From assembly GCA_036873755.1 (NCBI GenBank), contig JAVTVY010018677.1, positions 1 to 64,000 of the forward strand: a DNA stretch of 64,000 bases, in the 5' to 3' direction. Position numbers and translations under genes: made by a program. This document shows positions 15,301-27,300 of this stretch, in pieces. Positions within the stretch are counted from its first letter, which is position 1. Every line of letters begins with the position of its first letter. Origin of the DNA: Hanleya hanleyi. Taxonomy: Eukaryota > Mollusca > Polyplacophora > Lepidopleurida > Hanleyidae. The notes beneath the pieces were generated by a model. It searched no databases. It worked only from the letters and a program-made list of their open reading frames with translations, and had not been told where the DNA came from.

Positions 15301-18300
15301 CACCACCTTTTTTACATTGAGAACATACAACGAACTAAATAGTATACATGTACATCTAATTAACAAAATGTGATTAATGGTGAAATGACGTACAAAAGGT
15401 GAACAAGATCGGCATTATTGATTTACCTGATAATTCAGCCTCTAATCCAAGTATTTATATTTGATCTGATGAGTTATTCTTGAAACTGTAATGAGGTGTT
15501 CATGATGTTTTGATTCAATTGTTCTCTTTGCAAGGAACTAAAGATGTGTTTAGCTGAATCTCAACATAAAGACAGGGCTGCACAAGAAGAAGTTGAAACT
15601 TTAAGAAGACAAGTCAAGGAGGTGGGATGTCAGATGTTTTCATCTCTGCAGAACATATTATATCATTACTTCAACAATAATCAGTTATTCATTATTTCTA
15701 TAGCCAACTTTTCATTGTATTTAATATGCCCGTCTGTAGATTATAGGCACTGCTTTGAGTATACCTGTTCTTTGCTATAATGCTGAAGTTGAGAAACAAT
15801 CTGCTCACTAAACGTTGGCTATCTTCTTTATTAGCAGATTACTTGGAAATATAGAACTCCACTGTAATAAAGTTTCTGTAGAATAACTAAATGCATGAGA
15901 AATGTCTGCTCTTTAGCTGTTTTCCATCAGTGCAAATTCGTGAAGAAATTAAAGCATGCCAAACTTTGTTTTTCATCTCAACTCAAATTTGAAGTAACAG
16001 TTGTGAAAAGTATATTTGAATATACGTCTGAACTGTGTCTGTTTATGAACATTAAGTCCTGCTTGACTTCATCTTTTGATACTTAAGTGACCGTGAATGG
16101 TGTAGCTCTTTATTTCATCTCGTTTCCCTAATTTGTTACGTGTACAGAGTAAGAAGTCATTGACACTTTGTCTCATTTTATCTGAAGCTGCTATGTTACA
16201 TTGGAAAGAAATATTATGCTGTCATAGGGTCTGAACAACAACAAATTCTATTGGACTTCAAAGTTATCAATGTATTTGACATTTGTATGTTATAAATTTC
16301 AAATTATTTTATGTTCACTTCAAAAGGCTCCGGCAAGAATTATACCCTCGGAATTGTCCGCTCTTTTTTGCCTTGCCCTCTTTCATGCCTGTAACTCCCT
16401 GTGTTATAATATGGGGTGGGTGTAATCTATAACAGTTACATTGTAGATAAGACATACTTATGTAATTGTTAAGATTTATGGGACGTTCTCTGATTGATCA
16501 GGAACAGAAACCTATCGGAAACTATTCTACATTGATGGAACTTGAACAGAATTCTTTTCTTTATCTATTTTGATGTCTAGGAAAGAGAGTCTCATCAGTC
16601 TGTGTTAGAAGGTTTGAAGAAAGAACTTGCTGAAATTAAGGTATAGTATTTAGATCACATGTTCCAAAATTGATAACTGAAAATTAAGGATAGCTTGAAA
16701 GTTTCAGCTTGAATTTTGTCAGTTATGTTTCAGTTTCTAAACTTGATACCATTTGATATTCCATTGTACCATGTAGAGATCAATGGGACCACAGAATGCT
16801 TCAACTACATAGTATATTGGAAGCACAGACAAAAACAACATTCTTGAATGTGCATCTTTGGAAAAATTGTCTTATACAAAATGTAGGAAGAAATTATAAC
16901 AAAAATGCCTGGTTAGGGCTAAATTAAACATTTGTTTGTTTGGGATAACAGACACCTGGTCAGTGAGATTGTGTCTGTTGGTCAGAAAATGTAAATTTAT
17001 ACTTAGCAGATGACTTCTCTCATGTAATTGGACTCAGATAGACAACGAATGATAATCAACCGGCCACTGGTCGTCTTCGAATAATAAATTTAATTTTCAT
17101 GTCTTGCTGCCACTGTTCTTGCATCAAAGACAAATATTTATCCTCAACAACTATACCACACTGCAAACCTACTTGAACAGTTCATCCCATTGGCAATCAT
17201 ATTTGAATCATATTCCTTTCTCGTTTATTCGGCACAGTGCCCATTTACATATTTTTTCTTTTTCCTGATGAAAACACTGAGGCCGCCATTTTCCACCAAC
17301 GTGTTGTGGTTGTTGTGAACCCTCATGTAGCTTCACTGTGTAAATCATTTTAATGGTTTCAGATTGCCACTGAGTCCAGGAAATCAGAGACACAGAGTTT
17401 TCTGAACTCCAAACATTTCGACAGAACAGAATTCTTCTTCTTTTTTTTTAAGTACATGTGGGGATATTTACAGGTCGGTCGGGTTATATTATGACTTGAC
17501 ATGCTCTTTTAACAATGACCTGGCCTGTCTGTCATATCCTATAGTGAACGTGAAAAACACTGACATGCTGCTGTGCCTGATATTTCTCACTGAAGTCTAC
17601 TGATTATGCCCCCCTCTAATTAGAGGGGGGGCATATAGCGATCGCTTTGTCCGTCCGTCCGTCCGAGTTTCTCGTCCGCGCAATATCTCGGTTAATATTT
17701 GATGGACAGGATTGAAACTTGCATGGAATGTGCCCAGTACCTCGTAGTTGTGCAGCGTAGAGTTTTTTCCGAGTTCCGGTATAATTTTCAAGAGTTATGG
17801 CCCTTTTTCTGAAATCTCTGTGAATGGGACTTGTCCGGGCTGGATCTTGGTTAATATTGTATGGACAAGTATGAAATTTGCATGATATGTGGTCAGTGCC
17901 CCGCAGTTGTGCAGCGTAAAGTGTCTCCCCGTTTCGCTTATATTTTCAAGAGTTATGGCCCTTTGTTCCTGAAATCTCTGTGAATTGGGACTTGTCCGGG
18001 CTGGATCTCGGTTAATATTGTAGGGACAATTATGAAATTTGCAGCATATGTGGTCAGTGCTCTGTAGTTGTGCAGCATGAAGTTTCTCCGTGTTTCGCGT
18101 ATATTTTCAAGAGTTATGGCCCTTTTTTTCTTCAAATCTTTGTGAATTGGGACTTGTCCGGGCTGGATCTCGGTTAATATTATATGGACAATTATGAAAT
18201 TTTCAGGATCTGTGGTCAGTGCCCTGTAGTTGTGCAGTGTGAAATTTCTCCGCCTTTCGCATATATTTTCAAGAGTTATGGCCCTTTTTTTCTTCAAATT

Positions 18301-21300
18301 TTTGTGAATTGGGACTTGTCCAGGCTGGGTCTCGGTTAATATTGTATGGACAATTAAGAAATTTGCAGGATATGTGGTCAGTGCTCTGTAGTTGGGCAGT
18401 GTGAAGTTTCTCCGCATTTCGCTTATATTTTTAAGAGTTATGGCCATTTTTTCTTGAAATCTTTGTGAATTGGGACTTGTCCAGGCTGGATCTCGGTTAA
18501 TATTGCATGGACAAGTATGAAATTTGCATGATATGTGGTCAATGCCCCATAGTTGTGCAGCATGAAGTTTCTCTGCTTTCGGTTATATTTTCAAGAGTTA
18601 TGATCCTTTGTTTATCAAACCTAAGTGAATGGGATATATTTATTTGTCCAGGCTGGATCTCAGTCCATAACTGATTTGGACCGGGAAAATGGCTATATAT
18701 ATATATGTCATTCTACATTCCAAAGCAGACCACATAGGTCCTGAAGTATGAAATTGCCCCAAAAGGAGTTAATTGGGTGTAAAATTCAAAGTTTACTGAT
18801 CGCTTCATAATTTCACCACAATATACTCCCAAGGAATGTAGGTCTCATTTTCGGATTTAACGAAAGCCCTGGCGACCGTCTTGCATCAAAACATTGTATC
18901 ATCACTTGTTGGTCAATACTTTGAATATGTATTATGCGAGGCATGGCAAAAAACTTGACTGAAATAGAATTTTCATAATCATGAAGGCCTCCACCGACCA
19001 ATACAGAACAGAACAATGGTGGGGCAGTGTCGGATTAAAGCGGAAGGGGGGGGGGGGGCATACAATTGAGCAATCTTTGATTGCTTCCTTCCTGTGTTTT
19101 TTATATCGTTTGTCCTATATTACAGGCAAGAGAACAACAAGTGGCCCAGGAGATAGCCAGGCGTTATAAGAAAGAACAAGTAGAGTATGAGGCTGAGCTA
19201 CAGGCCCTCAAGGTAGATATCTCCTCCTGTTGTGGATATATTGTTCAGTCACTGAAACAAATTTCTCTGGACCTATTTCAGCTTCTGTATACAGTGTCCC
19301 ATCTAAATTTGACAGGATCAGACTGAGAATTTAGCTGAATTTGACCATGGTGCACCAGTAGTAAAACACAGAAAAGTTCCATTCTTGGTTGCAAATTATC
19401 GATTTAATTCACACTGTGCCTTGCTTTCTGTCTTATTTTATGGGAATTCAGGCATATACTTACAAAGCCATGGAGATGCATGATAATCCAAAGTTATCAG
19501 TTTTTTACCATTTGCTAAAAATTATGGGAATCTCCAGAATTAAATCCCAAAATGCTTCATCCTAGATTTTGAACTTGTCAGAATTGCAGTTCATGTATAT
19601 TAAATATCATTTTGCATATTACTGTTCTGTATGACTTATTGCTACACATCATTTTTCTCCACAAGATGGAGCTGAATGAACAACGATCAGCCATGAAGAT
19701 TGCAAGACGACAAGATGACAATTTGAAGAATGAACTCGCTAGACTTCACGATGAAATACAGAGGTAACTAGATTATGTGCGGGTTCAGCGATACCATGGA
19801 CCAGCGTACACAGTCGAGTGAAGACGCAGGTCATAAACCGAGCATGTTTCCCATAAGGGCCCAGGTTAAACAACAGGAAAAATAAACAATAATGCTGATT
19901 ATAAGAAAACAAAAGGAAATATATCAAATACAATTGCCAACCAAACCAAGTATTAAATATTTCTATCCAGTCGTTTCTGAATAAACAGCATTTTTGCTCA
20001 TTTCTCCCGTTGTGTAACCTAGGTCCTTATGTAGGACATGCCCAGTGTATGGCCTGTGCCTTTGCCCGACTGTGCGCTGGTGCGTGATGATGATCAAACT
20101 GACAAATATTATGTTGTTTTGGATCCATGTGTATGTATGTATTGCACTGATATATGCCGGAAATCGAAATCATATCATTTTGTGGAAATTATTCTTGGAA
20201 TTTTATTGCGCAAATTAAAGAAGAAATTATTGTATTTAATCTAATTTGGTGGACAATTTGAAATTGTAAGAAAAAAATCACTCTGATGAAATTGTTGCAG
20301 GTATGAGGAGGAGAATAGTATGTTATTGAGGAAAGTAGAGAAGGCAAAACAAGAGTTCCAAACACAGGTAAGAAGTCAGAATATAGTTTGTATTGATATT
20401 CCAAACATTATTCAAGGCTTCTATGACCATGTTAGTAATACATGTATGTCTGTATCAGATCATAAAGCCTAGTAAAGATATTTTCAGCCGTATCCATTTT
20501 ATGTTATGTCCACAACTGAGACCATGTGAGACATTCAGTTGTATGGACTACATTATTCGACCTTGACTTTTATTAATTGTCTTATAAAAGTATAGCTTTG
20601 TAAATCATTACTTTATTCAAAATTTTCTCCAAATTTATCAGTCACATTCATCCATATGCAGTCAGCTTTTCCTTTGCATACTCTACAATGTATAGGCTAG
20701 TCCAGTGACAAGTAAATTATCATTTAATATTCATTCCACATAGATCAAAAGATAATAACGACTGATCATGGTGACAACTATTACTCAAAGATTTTGTTTC
20801 TGTTTTTTAGACACAAATGGCAGAAGATGACATGGATAGGTAAGCAACTTGTCTTCCTTTTTAGTCTAACACATATAGATGTTTCAATCAATTTTAAATG
20901 TACATTATTGAAGTAACCTGGAAGATATTTATTTACATAATGTCACAGAGGACATCGATCACCTATGTCACCTGAATATTGATGATTACACATGTCACTT
21001 TTGAGCTAATGATTTACATGACATGTCACCTAACAGTTAATGATTATGACACGTATGCCACCTGGCAGTTAATGATTACATTACTTAATTCACCTGGAAG
21101 TTAATGATTACATTACTTAATTCACCTGGAAGTTAATAATGATGGCATCATTTTCGTCACCTGGAAATTAAAGATTACAGTGATTAAAGATCATCACATG
21201 AGGTGATTTATATCACTGATGTCACCCGGAAGTTAGTAATTACATCACCTATGTCACCTAACAGTTGATAATTACATCATATCTGTCACCTGAAAGTTAA

Positions 21301-24300
21301 TGATTACATCACCTGGAAATTCATGATTACATCACATGTCCCCTGGAAGTTTGACTACAATACTTGTCACCTCGACGTAAATGTTTTACATCACTATCAC
21401 TCGGAATTTTATTATTATTTCAATCATCTGGAACTGTCTTCCATATGTATAACATGATGCATGTATATCACCAGTATATACAGTATGTTAACGACTATTA
21501 TTTGATCCTCCCTAGGGTAAAGGTGTTAGAAGATGAGTTACACAGGTCCAAGGATTCTGTCCGCCGACTGGAGCAAGAAAACTTGGTATGTAACTGTATT
21601 TATGCCTTAATTAGCGAACTGATTACTATGTAAATTATCACTTTGATAGAATGATGGGATTTCACTGTCTGGCTTATAATGGTGTCTGCCCACCCTAAAT
21701 GGTGACACCAGCAGCAATTCATAATACTATACACATATAGAGGTTTCAATCAAATAGTTCAAATTTTGCATATATTTTGAGTGAAATCACTCAGACTTGT
21801 CTGGGCAGAACCATGCATATCAAATGTGATAATTCATAATATTAAAAACATATGTAGATCTCAATCAAATAGTTCAAATATTGCACATATTTTGAGTGAA
21901 ATCGCTCAGATTTGTCTGCTCAGAACCATGCATATAAAATGTGATATGAAGTTGGAAGCTGGATTTTTTCTCCAACTGATCAGCCATTTTGTGTACTTCT
22001 ATTTCAAGAGATAATAATTCATGAACATTGATTTTGTACACTGCATTCAAATTTTGCTATTCAAGTAAAGAATGGTTCCACAGTATCACGAATTCAATTA
22101 GGCTCTATCAATTCAACTGTCTTAGATATGTCAGCAGTATTTGTCAGGAAATGAAATGACACATATTATCTTGACCGGTGACATTCCCATATTGTTTCTG
22201 AGACATTGACACAGTTTTCTGTTGGTGACAGTTGGCATAAATAGTCTTATACCATCTGCTGCACCTTGTGAATGGAGATCAGACAATCCTATTGACTCCA
22301 TGTTTATAATGCAGTGAGAGTGAACACATTTAATCCTGTATTGTTAGAGGTTTGGAGGATTACCAGACTTTGATCTGAGGATTGAACACTGTCCTGTTGT
22401 CGGTGATTTATGCCCTCCGGTGCTTGGGAATCTACTCCCTTGCTGTCTCTGATATCTCATTATGACGTAGTTTCATTCACAGCTTGGGAATGCGTAGGTA
22501 TTTAGAGTATATGTTTGTATTAGATAGTTTGTAAATAAATCAATGAGATTTTCAATGATAATCAATGACATTTTCCCTTCATATTCACTCCCATACCTGT
22601 ATGAACATCTGGGGGTTTTTAACTTATATACCGTACTTGTAGCTTTTTGAGTTGCTGAAGACATTTACAAAGCAGTGAAGTATAGGTGGATTTAGTACTT
22701 CAACATGCATATAAAGAGCAGCAAATAATGTGACGAAACAATGAATTGACCTGCTGGAAATGGATAGCATGCAACTCTGCCTATATGGTATCTCATGCAA
22801 ATGAATTCTATAATATTTGCATTGTTATTGAAGATAATTTATATAATGCATTGAAATTGAACTTAGTATGAATTAAAGCAGAATATGCTCTTTAATGTGA
22901 ACTTTATCCAGTGTTCTTCATTTGTATGTAGATGTAGAGACCCCCTCCTCCTCCCTTCCATAGCCCACATCACAATACAATGTTTGGGAAAGTTACTTGA
23001 AGGTTATCTGTCATGTTGCCATCATATTTATTTATTTATTTGTCATTTTATACCTAGCAAAGACCATCTGTGCTGAAGCTCTGATAAATAAATGACTTAT
23101 TCACATGGCGCTCATGTTTTCAAAGCCAAAAGTTAGAACATTTCTTCACTGAATGATTTGAGTATAATGTCATTACTAAGGTACGTATTATCTTTCCCAC
23201 TAGAATCTGTTAAATGAGCTGTCAGTGGATGTGGATACAGCCTTAGATATGGCATCAATAGAGTCGCCGGAGAAATACCAGGTATACTATCCCACAATCA
23301 CTCTTCACTCCAGTCATTCTTGTGAGAATCAATCATGTACACATTTTCAGACTTGAACTGTAAGTCCTCTGTAAAAAATCTAAAAACTTAGTTTTGAAAA
23401 TTGGTATTGAAAAATGGACATTTTTTTAGCAATTGATTTGTCCTGCTTATTTTTTTTCAAATTTAATGTTTACGCTTTTCATGGTTGTATTACAATGTAT
23501 ATCTGGTACATGTATACTGATTTAGCACTGAAAGTTTACATGTATATTCATTAACAAATTTATTTGTACTTGTAGTCTTTGTTAATGGTAATTTTCACTA
23601 TTTATGGAATATTTACTATTTTGTTCTCTTTTTGTCCTCCGCCACATTAGTGGGGGGACTTGGAAACACTGGGTGCCCATTTTTCCATTACGCATTTCTT
23701 GTTCGGCCAGTAACTCGATAACTATTGAACCGATTGACTTCAAACTTGGAGAGTTTCTTGACGTTGGTGAGAGAACAGTTGGAATTGCTTTTCAGTCATA
23801 TGTGTAATGCAAGATGTCTGCCATCAGTCATCTTGGATTTCAGCATTTGTATCTTTACACAATTCTTGTCCGACCGTTAACTGGAGAACTATTTAACCAG
23901 TCAACTTCAAACTTGGAGACTGTCTTGACATTGGTGAGAGGACGATTGGGATTGCTTTTCAGTTACCTGTGTAATCCAAGATGGCGGATCTTGACACATT
24001 TCTTGTCTGACCAATAACTGGAGAACTATTGAACCGATAGACTTCAAACTTGGACAGTGCCTTAACATCAGCGAGAGTGAGAGAACATTTGGGATTGCAT
24101 TTCAGTTACCAAGATGCCTGCCATCTGCCATCTTGCATTGTAAGATCTTTACACATTTCTTGTCCAACCAAAACCTTGCGAACAATCGAACCGATTGACT
24201 TCAAACTTGGAGAGTGCCTTGACATCGGTGAGAGGACGGTTGGGATTGCTTTTCAGTTAACTGTATAATCGAAGGTGGCCTTTAGCCATCTTAGATGTTC

Positions 24301-27300
24301 AGCAGTTGGATCTTGTCTAGGCAATAACTCGAGACTGATTGAACTGATTGACTTCAAACTTGGAGAGTGACTCGACATCGGTGAGAGGATGGTTAGGAAT
24401 GCTTTTCAGTTACCTGTATAATCCAAGATGGCCGCCATCAGCCATCTTGCGTTGTCAGCATTTAAATCCTTACACATTTCTTGTGTGATCAATAACTCGA
24501 GAATGATTGAACTGATCGACTTCAAACTTGAAGAGTGTCTTGACATCGGTGAGAGGACAGTTGGGATTGCTTTTTGGTTACCCGTGTAATCCAAGATGAC
24601 TGTCTTGGATTTTCTGTAGTTGGATCTTGTCCGGACAATAACTCGAGAATATTTAAGTGATGAAACTTGTGGGATGTATGGCTCATCAGACAGATCTCCA
24701 TTTTCAAAATCATACTCTTAATCAATGATATATCATCGACCCAAAAAATTGACCATAGAAGTCCATGCCCCTCGCAGCACCAGTATTGGTCTATGGTCGA
24801 TTTTTATGCCTATACATCATGGTAACTATATGTCTATTTGTTGTTTTTTTCTTCCAGGCTATGAACAATTTGAAGTGTTCTGTGACTGGACCTCCTCAGG
24901 TGTTAGCTGAACTTAAGGTAATTTCTGCCCCCATTCATGCCATTGTGAAACAGGACAGGATTTATACATGTATCTCATTTTGAAATGTATAGTTTACAGA
25001 ATATATGTAGAACTCAGCAAGGATAACATCTTTGAGACTAACTAATTTATTTCACATAACTTTCATAGATATCGAATCTATGTTTCCTCGGATGCATTTG
25101 TGTAAGGTTAAACAAAGGATGTTAATATTAGAAAAATTTACATAGTTGTCATGTATAGCTTACACTGGAATCTTCCACTATTTTACAGGGTAAAATTCAA
25201 TGGATAAGAGAAGAGTTCAGAGACAGAATGAAGCGAGAGAAGAAACTTCGCAAAGATTTCCGTGATGCCCTGTCAAGCACAGACTATGATCGTGAATACT
25301 TCCTCAATGAGTTATCCAGACGTGATGATGCACTTGATGAACTCAACAATGTCAAGAAAGGTAACAACATTTCACCATTATGGTCTCCTGTTCTTGATTC
25401 ATTTCCCACACTCACTTGGAGATTTATTTAATAACTGCTCGTTGAGGGATTGGAAGTGGAAATGCATTTGTTTGAGTCACTGTCAAGCATGAAATTTCAT
25501 GATATCTTGAATCTGTGATTTCCTCCTTTTATAATAAATTGAATCACTAACAGGACTTTCTGACCAATCATATTATACATACATGTAGGCAACATGAGCT
25601 AACGATTTCATGTAATATCATCTCGTTAGTCGCTATGTGTGATATATACTCATTTATTACCTGCTCATTTTCAGAACTCATTATTCGTGATAACGAGAAT
25701 GTGAACTGTGTGGAAACATTACAGGTAAGTTCATCTCCAGTCAGTTCTAGTTCAATCATGGAGAAACAAATGGTTCAGTCCCTCCAGCAATATGTACATG
25801 GTCGACATTACCACACTACATTCATCTTCTACACTTTATGTGACAGAAAACCCCTGATAAGAAAACTTAGACCTGCTCCAGCAGACTATCAGTTTGTTAA
25901 GCCTTCACTAGAAGAAATGCCTTCACATACTTTCATGCATAACTTTCCATTGAAACAATTGTTTTTCCTTTATTTGAGCACCCAATCCCTATTTCCCCTG
26001 ACCCTTTCAACGGATTTAACCCTGCCTTGGATCAGATCCTGGAATATATTCCCCATTTGCTTTCTCTACAGATCCTCTTGATGTAATTTATAATGTATGA
26101 TTAATAGGACTTTGTATCCTGTTTTCAGGATCAGATATTCGATCTGACAGATCAGCTGGAGTTACAGAAGATAAGAGAGGAGGAGCAGGCGAGGGTGTTC
26201 AGTGAAGAACATCAGCATGTCATAGAGGATATTGAAGTATGTAACTCTGGGGCACTTATTCCGTAACAAGGCAGAACAGAACATTTCGGTCTGTTAAAAG
26301 CTCACATTCCCTATTCTCATCTCGGAGATCTAGTGTCGCAGAGAACAGGCTCGAAATTAGACACTACTGGTCAATGACTTTCTTTCGTCCACATGCAGTA
26401 ATTTGAATTTGAATTTCTTCAGCTTCAGTTTTATTAATTGAGGGATTTGGTCAAGTTTTTATTGTCTATTTAACTTGGATAATATTTAGATACATAGCTT
26501 ATTATTGGTATATGAGCCTGTGCTGAGCTTTACCTCTGCTTCTCTTTCTCAACTCCTCGTCACGATTGATTACCAATGTTTCAAATCCCAGCTAAATTTC
26601 TTGTAGGAGACACAGATGGAACGTGAAAGGATACAAGAACGCTATCTGAGGTACGTTAAGATAGATGATCACATAGAATGAAACGTGAAGCAATATAGGG
26701 ACAGGCTACATATCATCGATGAGTTCTAAATGATCCCTAAAACCTTCACTTAAATATGTCAGATGAACTGAATTTTACTCAATCTCTCATCCATGGGAAA
26801 CGAAACAAAAAACTAGTTTTCTTTCCTGAAATCTTTCAAAGGTGTAATTCTACTTCTTGTCACCAAGCACAGTGAAAAACGCAATTTTTATGATAGTTCG
26901 TATCTATGCTTGTGTGCGTATGATCAATACTCTCTGCTATCACTGTTTAATACTACCAAGGTGCTTGTTTGACACCGGCTGCTGTCACAAATCCTAGAAA
27001 CCCCCAGACTTGGACTGTATGAACTGTCCGGTTATCATCATCATTACCTCTGTTTTTTCACTGATTACCATCTCGTTATATCACTGATTATCATCTTGTT
27101 ATATCACTGATTACCATCTGGTTATATCACTAATTAACATCCAGTTATATTACTGATTACCATCCTGTTATATCACTGATTACCATCCTGTTATATCACT
27201 GATTACCATCCTGTTATATCACTGAATACCATCCTGTTATATCACTAATTACTATCCTGTTATATCAATGATAACCATCTCCTTATATCACTAATTACCA

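Noticed and set aside
17953..18447. Minus-strand frame of 164 residues with repeated RRNFTLHNYRALTTYPANF
   Set aside because: Follows the core repeat of the array element (period about 163 bp, with 162-165 bp units keeping the frame). No domain, start context or conservation across copies supports a protein.
25635..26081. 148-residue frame overlapping CEP128 exon 22
   Set aside because: Only 25675-25724 has coding character; the rest is intron read-through in a different frame from exon 23.
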